DNA from: Acidiluteibacter sp963716125
Lineage (GTDB): Bacteria; Bacteroidota; Bacteroidia; Flavobacteriales_E; Vicingaceae
Length of the DNA: 64,000 bases
Reading direction: 5' to 3'
Assembly (NCBI GenBank): GCA_963716125.1
Contig: OY970294.1
Location: 372,001-436,000, forward strand
The notes under the pieces: generated by a model
What the model was told of the DNA's origin: nothing
The model's database searches: none
What the model saw: the letters and a program-made list of their open reading frames with translations, nothing else
Program-made: the position numbers and the translations under genes
Shown here: piece by piece, positions 1 to 8,688 of the stretch
How the letters are laid out: every line of letters begins with the position of its first letter
Numbering within the stretch: the stretch's first letter is position 1

Positions 1-189
1 ATAATTAGAAGTTCTGAACTATGTTTAGATTTTTTGATAGTGAAATCACAATTCTAATTTGTCGATTTTTATTTTAAATCTAAAGATTGTATTATTCAGC
101 TATGTTTGTATGTGTTAAACTCCTTCATTTGCTGTTAATTAAAGTTAACGAGTTAAAAAAATGTATCTTCCTTCTTTAATTTCGTAGAA

Positions 190-1779
190 GTGAAAAAGTC
201 AAAATTTTTAGTCTTAGTTTTTGCCACTTCTTTAGTGCTTTTAGGTATTTTGATGATTCAAGTTTATTGGATTAGAAACGCGATAGAATTAAGAAGAGAA
301 AAATTTGATCAAACCGTGATGGAAAGTTTGGAGAATGCTCTTTTTAAATTAGAAAAGAAAGAAGCTATTACCCAAGTTAGTAAAAAATTCAATCAATCAA
401 ATTCATCTGATTTAAATCTCTATTTGCAGCAATCAGTAGATGAAGATTTAAACGCAGCTAATGATTTTTCTGAGAGTTTTATGCGACCAATCATCAGTCT
501 AGATTCTTCAGGAAGAAATCCAAATCAAGAACAGTTTAGAATTGAATTTCCTGGACCTTCATTCACGGATTCATCTATGTTTATTATCAGAAAAACTCAA
601 AAAAGAGTTTTACGCACGGATGAAGTTTCAACATCGCTCAAAGAAGGACTTTCCACGACTCAAATACGCGATAAATCTATTTTGGTAAATGATATTGTTA
701 ATGAATTAGCTTTCATTAGCATAAAAAAAAGCGCTTCTGAAAGAATTAATATCAACACGTTAGACTCAATTGTAAATGTTGAGCTTAAATCAAATGGAAT
801 AATTGCAGAGGCAATTATAGATATATTAGATGCAAAAAATAAAAAGCTTTTGGTAAACACCAATAATAGCTGGACAAATGAGTTAATCAAAACCAATTAT
901 AGAATTGATCTCTTTCCAAATGAGTACTTATTAGACACCGATTCTTTGTTGATTTTATTCCCCAATAGAGCACAGTATCTACTCAAAAAAATGTGGCAAA
1001 TACTGTCATTATCGATTATTTTGATTGTTATTTTAATAGCTATTTTCTTTTTTGCTTTGAGTACTATTTTTAATCAAAAGCGAATTTCTATTATCAAAAA
1101 CGATTTTATAAATAACATGACACATGAATTAAAAACTCCCATCTCCACCATTTCTTTGGCCTGCGAAGCACTTTCTGATAAAGATTTAGGATTAGATGAA
1201 AAAAGGAGAAATACCTATGTGAAAATGATCAATCAAGAAAATAATCGTTTGGGATTATTGGTAGAAAACGTACTGAAAAGTTCTATTTGGAACAGTTCAA
1301 ACTTTAATCTTAATCTTGAAAAAATAGATTTAAATTCTGTAATTGAAGAAGTTACAAAAAGTATAGAAATTCAGGTTAATAAAAAGAAGGGAACGCTAAC
1401 TTCAGCATTAACAAGCAAAAATTGTTTTATTTTAGCGGATAAAATACACATTACTAACTTGTTGTTTAATTTGTTAGATAATGCTATCAAATATTCGAAA
1501 GAAATTCCTGATATACATGTTTCAACAGAAATAATAGGCACGAATGTTGGCTTGACTGTAGAAGATAAAGGAATTGGAATTTCGAAATTAGATCAAAAGA
1601 AGATTTTTGAAAAGTTTTATAGAGTTCCAACTGGAAATCTACACAATGTAAAAGGTTTTGGATTAGGATTAAATTATGTACAAGAAATAGTGGAAAAACA
1701 CAATGGAAGAATTAACTTCACCAGCAAATTAGGAGTTGGAAGTAGATTTATTGTGCAAATTCCTCTTTTAAATGATTAA
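190..1779 (+). CDS. Two-component sensor histidine kinase (RprX-like)
   Basis: Membrane sensor kinase that autophosphorylates and passes phosphate to the regulator encoded directly downstream. Seen: transmembrane segment 1 at about residues 5-28, a ~240-residue extracytoplasmic domain, transmembrane segment 2 at about 271-294, an H-box with THELKTP (His312 the likely phosphoacceptor), an N-box around Asn431, a G1 box DKGIGIS at 459-465, an F-box FEKFYRV and a G2 box GFGLGLNYV at 489-497. No clear HAMP domain lies between the second membrane segment and the H-box. The start is GTG at 190; it places the signal anchor correctly and no nearby ATG does so. The regulator starts 2 bp after the stop, so the pair is an operon. 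The order and architecture resemble RprX/RprY of Bacteroides, but the signal sensed cannot be read from the sequence. Confidence 0.93.
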   Translation: MKKSKFLVLVFATSLVLLGILMIQVYWIRNAIELRREKFDQTVMESLENALFKLEKKEAITQVSKKFNQSNSSDLNLYLQQSVDEDLNAANDFSESFMRPIISLDSSGRNPNQEQFRIEFPGPSFTDSSMFIIRKTQKRVLRTDEVSTSLKEGLSTTQIRDKSILVNDIVNELAFISIKKSASERININTLDSIVNVELKSNGIIAEAIIDILDAKNKKLLVNTNNSWTNELIKTNYRIDLFPNEYLLDTDSLLILFPNRAQYLLKKMWQILSLSIILIVILIAIFFFALSTIFNQKRISIIKNDFINNMTHELKTPISTISLACEALSDKDLGLDEKRRNTYVKMINQENNRLGLLVENVLKSSIWNSSNFNLNLEKIDLNSVIEEVTKSIEIQVNKKKGTLTSALTSKNCFILADKIHITNLLFNLLDNAIKYSKEIPDIHVSTEIIGTNVGLTVEDKGIGISKLDQKKIFEKFYRVPTGNLHNVKGFGLGLNYVQEIVEKHNGRINFTSKLGVGSRFIVQIPLLND

Positions 1780-1781
1780 AT

Positions 1782-2504
1782 ATGAAAGAATTAAAAGCAA
1801 GTATTTTGTTAGTTGAAGATGATGAGAACTTAGGTTCTTTATTATGTGAGTACCTTAATGGTAAAGGGTATGACACCATTTTAGCCAGCGATGGTGAAAA
1901 AGGGTTGAAAAAATTTTTGAATCAAACCTTTGATTTATGTATCTTAGATGTAATGATGCCGGTTAAAGATGGCTTTACATTGGCTAGAGAAATCAGAGAG
2001 ATCAATACGGATGTCCCAATTGTATTTTTAACAGCTAAAAATATGAAAGAAGATACTTTAGAAGGGTTTGAAATAGGTGCAGACGATTATATTACAAAAC
2101 CTTTTAGTATGGAGGTTTTGATAGTGAGAATTAAAGCCATTTTGAGGAGGACGAATGAAGGACTATCTCAGGATAAAGATAAAACAGATTTTAAAATTGG
2201 AAGTTTTGAATTTGATTCTGATAGAAGAGTATTAAGTCGTAAAGGAGTTGAGCCTGAGAAATTAACTTCCAAAGAGAATGATTTGTTAAAATTATTAGCT
2301 TTGAGTGATGGTAAGATTTTGGAAAGAAAATCTGCCTTAATGCTTATTTGGGGTGACGATAACTATTTTAACTCTAGAAGTATGGATGTTTACATTACCA
2401 AATTGAGAAAGTACTTGAAAGATGATGATGATATCGAAATTATCAATGTACATGGTAAAGGTTTCAAGCTTTATATCAATCATGATAAAAAGAAAAGGAA
2501 ATGA
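1782..2504 (+). CDS. OmpR-family response regulator (RprY-like)
   Basis: DNA-binding response regulator, 240 aa. The receiver domain (about residues 6-120) has the acidic pair D13-D14, the phosphoacceptor D56 in LDVMMP, T84 and K106 in the DDYITKP motif. The C-terminal half (about 140-235) is a winged-helix Trans_reg_C domain ending in a VHGKGFKL wing. It follows the kinase by 2 bp and overlaps the next gene (universal stress protein) by 4 bp in an ATGA arrangement, so kinase, regulator and stress protein are probably translationally coupled. Regulator and kinase form a cognate pair by position; target genes are unknown. Confidence 0.94.
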   Translation: MKELKASILLVEDDENLGSLLCEYLNGKGYDTILASDGEKGLKKFLNQTFDLCILDVMMPVKDGFTLAREIREINTDVPIVFLTAKNMKEDTLEGFEIGADDYITKPFSMEVLIVRIKAILRRTNEGLSQDKDKTDFKIGSFEFDSDRRVLSRKGVEPEKLTSKENDLLKLLALSDGKILERKSALMLIWGDDNYFNSRSMDVYITKLRKYLKDDDDIEIINVHGKGFKLYINHDKKKRK

Positions 2505-3107
2505 ATATATTAGCACTGACAGATTTTTCTAAAAATGCAGAAAACGCATTGGAATTTGCATTAGAATTGGCTTTAAAAAATAATGCTACTATTTCTATAT
2601 TAAATTGTTTTAGCCTACCTTATTCTAAATCAAATGTGGTTGTATCCATTTTAGATTTATTAGAAAAAGATGCGGAAGATGGTTTAAAAACTGTTCAGGA
2701 GAAAATAAAATCAAATCCAAAATATAAAGATATCACGATTAAAAGTTATGCTCAAATGGGCGTGCTTAATCTGGTGGTTAATGAAATTTCAAAAAGAGAG
2801 AAATTTGATTTAATTGTAATGGGTACTAAGGGACTTAGTGCTTTTGAAGAAATTTTTGTTGGAAGTAATACCACTCAATTGATAAAATCAGCTGCAATAC
2901 CTATTTTGGCAATTCCTGAAGATTTTAATTATCAACCTTTTAATAACATTACTTATGCCTCTGATTTATTGCAACTTAAAAAGATAGAATCTTTAGAGTT
3001 GATGAAACAAATTGCTATACTTTATGAAGACAAAGTAAGTATATTGCATGTTTCAAAAGAAGGGAATAAAATTGGAGAAACAAAAAAATCTGTTTTAAGT
3101 AAAATTC

Positions 3108-3115
3108 AAAATTAT
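3108..3115. repeat. Target-site duplication, left copy
   Basis: AAAATTAT directly before the left end of the IS1595-type element; identical to the copy at 4188-4195. Confidence 0.95.
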
Positions 3116-4187
3116 GGCTCTAGTTTAGCACTGCGTTGATAATAGTGTTTTATAGTTTGGTTGGATTTGAACAAAGCGCTCCAGAGCTCCCGCAACAACT
3201 ATCTGCTTTGCGAAAGCAAGGGTAATATCCTTGTTTGATTTTATTTTTTCTTTTATAATATGCCAATTTAGGTATTGTTGCAGGTATTTAGTAGACACGC
3301 CCCAGAATGTATTTCCAATCCACTTCTTTATTTTATTGTGCGTTGAGTTTACATGCTGTACATGAAACGCTCCTTTTACTCTTTCTCCCCTGGAAACATT
3401 TACCGGATGAAACTCAATTTTGGTGTCTTTAGCGAAGCCTTTATAACTGTGGTGAGAATCACTACACAAAATTGTGCTCCCTTTTTTTATGCGATTGCCA
3501 ATAGCATTTTTAATATCAATCTTTCTAATCCGTCCAAGTGTAGCTACACTCAGATTTAGCATTGACTTTCTGTCTTGAGTCACGATGACCGCAACCTGAT
3601 CATTGCTTACACCCCTTTTGCTTGACTTACCGCCTCTTTTCCTTGGTTCTCGATTTTTAACCTTCATCCCTTTTTCAGATTTGAGGAAAAAGGTCTCATC
3701 ACTTTCTGTGATACCAATGAAGGGCTCTCCGTCATCTGCGTCAACTGAAGACAATATCTTGTGGCGCCAATCAAAGGCTGTTTTCTTATTAATACCCAAA
3801 ATCGAAACAATTTTGTCAAGACTTTTTTCTTCAACCATTAGTTTAAGATAATCAACAATCTTGTCTTTTCTTTGCAGCCCTGCCATCCAAGTACCTGTAT
3901 ACTCCGTAAAACTTCTTTGGCAAGACTTGCATTTGTAGCGCTGTGCTCCTTTGTCAATCCCAAAACGAACATACTTAGAATGAGAACAATGAGGACAGGC
4001 TCCGAGTTTGTTATTAAACTCATGCTGACGTGAAACAATCGCAGACAGGTTAATCTCTTTAGTTGAATCTTCAATCTCCTTCAACAAACGCTCACGTTGT
4101 TTAATTGGCAGAGAGAGTATTTGGTCTTTAAGCTTTTCTGTTTTCATACACACAATATACAAATAATAGCTGAATTAAACTAGAGCC
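3116..4187 (-). mobile_element. IS1595-family insertion sequence, complete, 1072 bp
   Basis: Both ends carry the 12-bp perfect terminal inverted repeat GGCTCTAGTTTA (3116-3127 and the complement at 4176-4187). The element is flanked by an 8-bp direct duplication AAAATTAT at 3108-3115 and 4188-4195. It encodes one transposase on the minus strand that fills almost all of the element. Family, 8-bp duplication and GG-starting ends agree with what is known for IS1595. Perfect ends and duplication suggest a recent insertion. It disrupts the universal stress gene. Confidence 0.95.
3125..4147 (-). CDS. IS1595-family (ISXO2-like) transposase
   Basis: Catalyses movement of the surrounding element. The N-terminal part has a zinc ribbon (CPHC ... 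CKSC, about residues 50-75), followed by a helix-turn-helix-like stretch (LDKIVSILGINKKTAFDW) and an ISXO2-like DDE-type nuclease core with ESDETFF, LCSDSHHSYKGF and HVNSTHNKIKKW. The last motif is the N/K-type third block known for this family. I start at the ATG 4147 (product begins MKTEKLKD); a longer in-frame reading would need a TTG at 4162 close to the terminal repeat. The stop lies inside the other terminal region, as is usual for compact IS elements. No frameshift is seen, so the element may be active. Confidence 0.93.
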   Translation of the reverse strand: MKTEKLKDQILSLPIKQRERLLKEIEDSTKEINLSAIVSRQHEFNNKLGACPHCSHSKYVRFGIDKGAQRYKCKSCQRSFTEYTGTWMAGLQRKDKIVDYLKLMVEEKSLDKIVSILGINKKTAFDWRHKILSSVDADDGEPFIGITESDETFFLKSEKGMKVKNREPRKRGGKSSKRGVSNDQVAVIVTQDRKSMLNLSVATLGRIRKIDIKNAIGNRIKKGSTILCSDSHHSYKGFAKDTKIEFHPVNVSRGERVKGAFHVQHVNSTHNKIKKWIGNTFWGVSTKYLQQYLNWHIIKEKIKSNKDITLAFAKQIVVAGALERFVQIQPNYKTLLSTQC

Positions 4188-4195
4188 AAAATTAT
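4188..4195. repeat. Target-site duplication, right copy
   Basis: AAAATTAT directly after the right end of the IS1595-type element; identical to 3108-3115. Host coding sequence resumes in frame at 4196. Confidence 0.95.
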
Positions 4196-4466
4196 TTAAA
4201 GCCAGTAGATACTCAAGTAATATTTGAAGACACAAATGATATCGTCGACGGTGTTTCTTCATTTTTAAAAGGAAGCGATTTGAATTTGTTGGTCATGGTT
4301 TCAAGAAAACACAGCCTGTTTGAACGCATTTTTTCTGGATCAAACACCGAATTATTGAGTTATAGAACTACAGTTCCTTTGCTTTCTCTACCCGATTTAA
4401 AATAAATTTTTATAAATAGATTCTCTTAACTCTCTTTTGTAGTTTTGCAATTGAAAAATCTTATTT

Positions 4467-4877
4467 GTGAAGTCGATATTTTCATCACCATTTATTTTTC
4501 TATTAGTTGTTATTACTTTTTTAAGTCTTAGCTCATGTTCTAATGGAACCATTTTTTCAAAAAGAGGAAATGGAGTAGTAAAAAATGCGCCAACAGGAAA
4601 AGATGAAACATCTAAATCAGGATATTTTAGCAACTCTTATAAAGGAAAAAGTAGGGGTGCTTTAAAAAAATACAAGAAACGCAAAAACAAAAAAGTTAGC
4701 TCTAAACAAATAGAAAAAAGAAATAGAAAAAGAAATAAAGCTGCAACCAAAAGAATAAAAAGCAGTAGAACTATAAAAAAAGGGCGTATTAAATCTTCGG
4801 GAAGCAACTTTAAACGAAATAGTCGTAACGGTGGAGGGAAGAAAAATAAGGATCTATTTAATACACGAAAAAAATAA
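4467..4877 (+). CDS. Small, very basic lipoprotein of unknown function
   Basis: 136 aa from a GTG start at 4467. The first 24 residues form a lipoprotein signal (hydrophobic FIFLLVVITFLSL then a lipobox LSSC). The mature part is extreme in composition: about 40 Lys/Arg against 4 Asp/Glu in about 112 residues, in runs such as KKYKKRKNKK. It has no recognisable enzyme domain. Low complexity and strong charge suggest binding to a polyanion (nucleic acid, LPS or polyphosphate), which is inference only. It lies between the disrupted stress gene and the YfiR-like gene, all on the plus strand. A possible promoter -7 box TAGTTTTG is at 4440-4447. Confidence 0.7.
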   Translation: MKSIFSSPFIFLLVVITFLSLSSCSNGTIFSKRGNGVVKNAPTGKDETSKSGYFSNSYKGKSRGALKKYKKRKNKKVSSKQIEKRNRKRNKAATKRIKSSRTIKKGRIKSSGSNFKRNSRNGGGKKNKDLFNTRKK

Positions 4878-4884
4878 TTGGCAT

Positions 4885-4892
4885 TACATTTG
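4885..4892 (+). promoter_or_regulatory. Candidate Bacteroidota -7 promoter element
   Basis: TACATTTG matches the -7 consensus TAnnTTTG and lies about 48 nt before the YfiR-like start, in a short intergenic gap. No good -33 TTTG is visible at the usual distance, so the call is tentative. Confidence 0.35.
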
Positions 4893-4939
4893 CCTAATGG
4901 CTTTCTAAATTCAATTAAATTACTACTTTAGAGGTCTGA

Positions 4940-5498
4940 ATGAAATATATTTACGATAGTTTGAAAAAACTGATATTCATATTTTTATCTTTTACACTTA
5001 TTTTTTCCTTTGGATTCATTGGGCATAAGCAGCCTAAAGTGGATACCAACGCAAAAATTAAGGCCGTTTTTTTATACAATTTTACAAAGTATATAGAGTG
5101 GCCAACCACCTACAAATCAGGAAATTTTGTAGTTTGGAGTTTTAGGTGGTAACAGTTCGCTTTATAAGGAACTATCCATCATGTCACGAACCAAAAAAGT
5201 GGCTAATCAAGACTTTGAAATTCAAGCATATAAATCAATTAGCGAAATTGATGATAAAGTACATATTCTTTATGTACCCGATGATGAATCGCCTAAATTG
5301 AAAGAAGCGATAAAAAAATTAACCGGCAAAAGCACATTAATAGTAACCGAATCTCCTGGATCGAGTACACAAGGAGCAGGAATTAATTTTGTGATTGTAG
5401 ATAATCGACAAAAATTTGAATTAAACAAGTCAAATGTAGAAAGACAAAACCTGAAGGTGAGTAAAAGTCTTGAAGATTTGGCATTAGTTGTTAAATAA
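4940..5498 (+). pseudogene. YfiR-like (DUF4154) periplasmic protein, frameshifted
   Basis: Two adjacent reading frames together give one YfiR/DUF4154 protein. Frame 1 (4940-5152) holds the N-terminal membrane signal and the hallmark region IKAVFLYNFTKYIEWP, then derails after NFVV. Reading on after dropping one T from the TTT at 5133-5135 gives VVGVLGGNSSLYKEL and joins the second frame, which runs to 5498 with the family's nucleotide-handling features (GAGINFVIVDN near the C-terminus). The repaired protein is 185 aa, the usual family length. YfiR-type proteins in other bacteria are periplasmic regulators of membrane signalling enzymes. Downstream genes (TPR protein, HAMP-SpoIIE phosphatase) follow with short gaps and suggest a signalling cassette. 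The lesion is either genuine or a one-base sequencing insertion. Confidence 0.88.
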
Positions 5499-5500
5499 TT

Positions 5501-6394
5501 ATGAAAAAGCTATTCTATATAATTGTTTTTCTGATGCTTGGAAGTGTATCGTTGCTTTACGCACAAAACAAATTGACCTATGCAGTTCAAGCGTTACAAA
5601 ATGGCGATTTGAATAAGGCGCAAGAATTAATTGATGCAGCAACGGAAGACACCCTATTTTCTAACGATTCCAGAACATGGTATTATCGTGGATTTATATA
5701 TAAAGAATTGTATAAGCAAAATCAAAAGGATAATAAAATTTCACCATATAGAAATACAGCTATAGAATCTTTTAAAAAAGCATTTAATTTAAACAACAAG
5801 GAAGGAGAAATTTTTGAAAGCACTAAAAAGAATTTAATTTATCTAGCATCTACTATTTTTAACGATGCTGCTATTTCATTTAATCCTTATGATTATCAAT
5901 TAGCCATCAAAAATTATGATACTTATAAGGAACTTATGAGATTTGTAGATCCCAATGTAGATTTTACGGAACGAGATATTCAATTTAAATTAGCATTGGC
6001 TACCACTTACACTCAAATGGCAGCCGGGGATACAAGTAATTCAGAGGAAAGAATGGAAAAGGTATTAAATCTATACAATGAAGTTTTGGCTGTAGATTCT
6101 AATAATGTGAGTGCTAATTACAATATGGGAATTTTATATTATAACAGAGGAGTAGAGATTGTTAATAATATGGATTATAGTGCTGATCTAGTGGATTTAA
6201 ATAAAATACAAGAAGAAATCTATACCTTACTAAGAAAATCACTTCCTTATATGAAAAAAGCTTATGATTTAAATCCGAATAGAAAGGAAACATTAATCGG
6301 ATTACAGGGTATTTATTACAGTTTGAATGATACAGATAAATCAGAATCTTTTAAAAAGAAATTAGAGAAAATCAAAGAACTTAAAGAAGAATAA
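5501..6394 (+). CDS. Secreted/periplasmic TPR-repeat protein
   Basis: 297 aa with a cleavable signal peptide (hydrophobic residues 3-20, ending LLYAQ). The rest is helical with tetratricopeptide-like units: an early one around ALQNGDLNKAQELIDAA and later ones around SANYNMGILYYNRGVE and MKKAYDLNPNRKETLIGLQ. It has no catalytic motif. The gene starts 2 bp after the end of the YfiR-like gene and is followed after 26 bp by the HAMP-SpoIIE phosphatase, so it probably belongs to the same transcription unit and may be a protein-interaction partner. Function is otherwise unknown. Confidence 0.8.
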   Translation: MKKLFYIIVFLMLGSVSLLYAQNKLTYAVQALQNGDLNKAQELIDAATEDTLFSNDSRTWYYRGFIYKELYKQNQKDNKISPYRNTAIESFKKAFNLNNKEGEIFESTKKNLIYLASTIFNDAAISFNPYDYQLAIKNYDTYKELMRFVDPNVDFTERDIQFKLALATTYTQMAAGDTSNSEERMEKVLNLYNEVLAVDSNNVSANYNMGILYYNRGVEIVNNMDYSADLVDLNKIQEEIYTLLRKSLPYMKKAYDLNPNRKETLIGLQGIYYSLNDTDKSESFKKKLEKIKELKEE

Positions 6395-6420
6395 ATCCCA
6401 GTCTAATCGATCAGTAAAAA

Positions 6421-8061
6421 ATGAATTTTAGATTTACAATTGGACGTAAAATTGGTTTTGGTTTTGGGATTTTAATTCTCTTAACTTTAATTATTTTTGC
6501 GACAACTTATTTTAGATTACAAGATTCAAGAAGCTTAAATGACCGAATTAATAATATTTACAGTCCTACTTCTGCTAGCTTACAAGAATTAAAATTTTCT
6601 ATTCTAGAAAGTTCATTACTGATTTCTAAATGGCCTTCTTATCCTAAAAGTGATGAGCCATTCAAAGAAAGACTAATCGAAATTAAAGAGAATACTTATC
6701 CTCAATTAAAAAATCAATTAACCGATTTGTTAGAACAACAAGCTATATATTCGGATGATAGTTTAGCTAAAATTTTCTCTGATATTGATTTGTTATTTGT
6801 TTATTATCAGGAGCTTCAAGATATTTTTAATTCAATGGAAAGTTATAATGACCCACAAAATTTATTTTTAGCAGAATACATGGTTGGAGAAGGGGGAGAC
6901 ATTGATATCCAACTAAAATTAGTTCTAGAGGAATTTGATAAGTTGGTTTTGCAACAGCGGAAACAATTAAAAGCACAAATTGATGTAATGACTTATTCTT
7001 TTGAGGATTTGCAGAATTTGGTTAAATATTTGGGAATATTTTTAGGAATTGGAGGTATTTTAATTGCAATCTATACCACAAGATCAATTGTAAAACCGGT
7101 TAAGAATTTACGTGAGGTTTTAGTTAGGCTAGGTAAAGGTATTTTTCCTGATAAGAAAATTAGAGAAGGAAATGATGAGATTGGCGATATGATTGGAGCC
7201 ATGAATAATGTGGTAGATGGATTAAAACGAACGAAAGATTTTGCCAATGAAGTAGGGGTAGGAAATTTTGGTTCTGCTTATACGCCATTGAGCAACAGTG
7301 ATCAATTAGGACATGCATTGCTAAAGATGCGCGAGGATTTAGCAGAGAATGAAAGAAAATTAGAGGATAAAGTAACTCAAAGAACTGCTGAGGTAGTTAA
7401 ACAAAAAGAAGAAATTGAACAACAAAAATTGCAGATCGAAGAATACTATGTTCAAGTAAAAGACAGTATTAATTATGCTAAAAGAATTCAAGAAGCAATA
7501 TTACCGCCTGAAAGGTTTTCACAAGAATTGCTGCCTGATTCATTTATTTTTTATAAACCGAAAGACATTGTTAGTGGAGATTTTTACTGGATAGAGCAAG
7601 CCAAAGAAAAAGTATTTTTTGCAGCTGTAGATTGTACAGGTCATGGAGTGCCTGGAGCATTAATGAGTATAGTGGGACATAATAACCTGAAGAATGCTTT
7701 ACGCAAAACTAAGGGTGAAAATCCTGCCATCTTATTAGATGAATTAAATAAGGGTGTTTCAGAAACATTACATCAAAAAGAAGATGGTTCATCCAATAAA
7801 GATGGAATGGATATCTCTTGTTGTTCAATTAATTATAAAACATTGGAGTTGGAGTATGCTGGCGCTTATAATCCATTGTATATTTTAAGAGATGGCAAAA
7901 TTGATCAGTATAAAGCAGATAAATTTCCGATTGGATCATTTTTAGATGGTAAAAAACTTCATTTTAGTAATAATAAAATTCAATTGCAAAAAGGGGATAT
8001 AATATATGTATTTTCAGATGGTTATCCCGATCAATTCGGTGGCGAAAAGGGAAGAAAATGA
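6421..8061 (+). CDS. HAMP-domain membrane SpoIIE-type protein phosphatase, C-terminus frameshifted
   Basis: Membrane-anchored PP2C/SpoIIE phosphatase. Seen: transmembrane helix at about residues 10-30, a helical extracytoplasmic domain, second membrane helix at about 200-221, HAMP linker, a coiled coil (ERKLEDKVTQRTAEVVKQ and onward) and a SpoIIE phosphatase domain from about 380. Metal-binding and core motifs are SGDFYW, VDCTGHGVPGA, DGMDISCC and FSDGYPDQFGG. The frame hits TGA at 8059-8061 right after GEKGRK. The missing last ~49 residues of the domain are encoded at 8058-8207 in the -1 frame, so the intact protein would be about 595 aa. Proteins of this kind usually respond to a sensor and dephosphorylate an anti-sigma antagonist or a similar partner; no partner is identified here. 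Confidence 0.88.
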   Translation: MNFRFTIGRKIGFGFGILILLTLIIFATTYFRLQDSRSLNDRINNIYSPTSASLQELKFSILESSLLISKWPSYPKSDEPFKERLIEIKENTYPQLKNQLTDLLEQQAIYSDDSLAKIFSDIDLLFVYYQELQDIFNSMESYNDPQNLFLAEYMVGEGGDIDIQLKLVLEEFDKLVLQQRKQLKAQIDVMTYSFEDLQNLVKYLGIFLGIGGILIAIYTTRSIVKPVKNLREVLVRLGKGIFPDKKIREGNDEIGDMIGAMNNVVDGLKRTKDFANEVGVGNFGSAYTPLSNSDQLGHALLKMREDLAENERKLEDKVTQRTAEVVKQKEEIEQQKLQIEEYYVQVKDSINYAKRIQEAILPPERFSQELLPDSFIFYKPKDIVSGDFYWIEQAKEKVFFAAVDCTGHGVPGALMSIVGHNNLKNALRKTKGENPAILLDELNKGVSETLHQKEDGSSNKDGMDISCCSINYKTLELEYAGAYNPLYILRDGKIDQYKADKFPIGSFLDGKKLHFSNNKIQLQKGDIIYVFSDGYPDQFGGEKGRK

Positions 8062-8207
8062 TGTATAAAACTTTTAGAGATTTATTAATAAAAAATCATC
8101 GTTTGAGTATGCAAGACCAATCAATTAAATTGGAAAGCTTCTTATCAAAATGGATGGAAAAAGAAGAGCAAGTGGATGATATAATAGTGATGGGGATTAA
8201 AGTGTAA
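8058..8207 (+). pseudogene. Detached C-terminal tail of the SpoIIE phosphatase domain
   Basis: 49 codons starting ATG ATG TAT in the frame -1 to the upstream gene, overlapping its stop as ATGATG. The sequence MMYKTFRDLLI ... EEQVDDIIVMGIKV is the normal last helix-strand part of SpoIIE-type domains in Bacteroidota (the VDD..V.GIK ending). One added A in the AAAA run at 8055-8058 would fuse it to the upstream frame. Alternatives are a -1 ribosomal slip on A-AAA or translational coupling. Confidence 0.78.
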
Positions 8208-8208
8208 G

Positions 8209-8613
8209 ATGAAAAAAGATATTGAGATACCTGAAGTAAAAGGAGTTTCTGTGGCAATTATTCCCGAAGGGGAAGGAGATGCAAAAAGTTGGTATGTATA
8301 TTTAATCAACGAGAATAAAACTGAAATGACGAATATATTAGTGAGCTCTAAAGGGTATAAAAATGCGGAAGATGGTTCTACAACCAAAACCACTACCCTT
8401 AGGCATATGATAGGCACTTTACCTGCCAATAGTTTTGCTAAGATTGAATCTATTATTGAAGAAGTATTTGAATTGAATAATCAATTTTGGGTAAGCTTTC
8501 AAATGGAAGGGAAAATGTTTGACAAGAAGTATGTTTTCTTATCTGAAACGATTCAAGAAAAGTACTTTAACAATGTGCCACTAATTAACCAAAAAGGAGT
8601 TTTGATTAAATAA
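8209..8613 (+). CDS. Conserved Bacteroidota hypothetical protein
   Basis: 134 aa, beginning directly after the stop of the phosphatase tail (1-bp gap). It has no signal peptide or membrane segment and is predicted cytoplasmic. It looks like a small beta-rich domain: alternating strands such as VSVAIIPEGEG, WYVYLINEN, FWVSFQMEGKMFDKKYVFL. The N-terminal MKKDIEIPEVKGV and the C-terminal ...LPLINQKGVLIK-like ending occur in a short family I recall from flavobacteria with no known function. Position suggests it may work with the phosphatase cassette. Confidence 0.75.
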   Translation: MKKDIEIPEVKGVSVAIIPEGEGDAKSWYVYLINENKTEMTNILVSSKGYKNAEDGSTTKTTTLRHMIGTLPANSFAKIESIIEEVFELNNQFWVSFQMEGKMFDKKYVFLSETIQEKYFNNVPLINQKGVLIK

Positions 8614-8688
8614 ACAATTAGTTTTCTATTAATTGTATTTCAAAACATTTATCTTTATACCTTTATAATAAATCAAATTTGATTTTTT

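Larger units (their letters stand above)
2501..4405 (+). pseudogene. Universal stress protein (UspA family), interrupted by IS1595-family element
   Basis: The gene starts at 2501, overlapping the response-regulator stop by 4 bp. It reads 205 codons to 3115, where an insertion sequence begins; translation would run 7 codons into the element and stop at 3137-3139. Removing the element plus one 8-bp target copy (3116-4195, 1080 bp) restores one continuous frame: the reading resumes at 4196 and ends at the TAA 4403-4405, giving a 274-aa tandem Usp protein, the usual length for Bacteroidota two-domain UspA proteins. The first domain keeps the nucleotide-binding pattern G-x2-G-x9-G-S (GTKG...VGS). 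The second domain is encoded mostly by the stranded 3' part and has a weaker version of this site. The truncated product still holds one full Usp domain, so partial function is possible. Confidence 0.93.

Noticed and set aside
3353..3851. Plus-strand frames inside the insertion sequence
   Set aside because: Shadows of the transposase gene without known motifs.
5181..5498. Separate gene after the YfiR N-terminus
   Set aside because: It begins in the middle of the DUF4154 domain and joins the upstream frame by one base.
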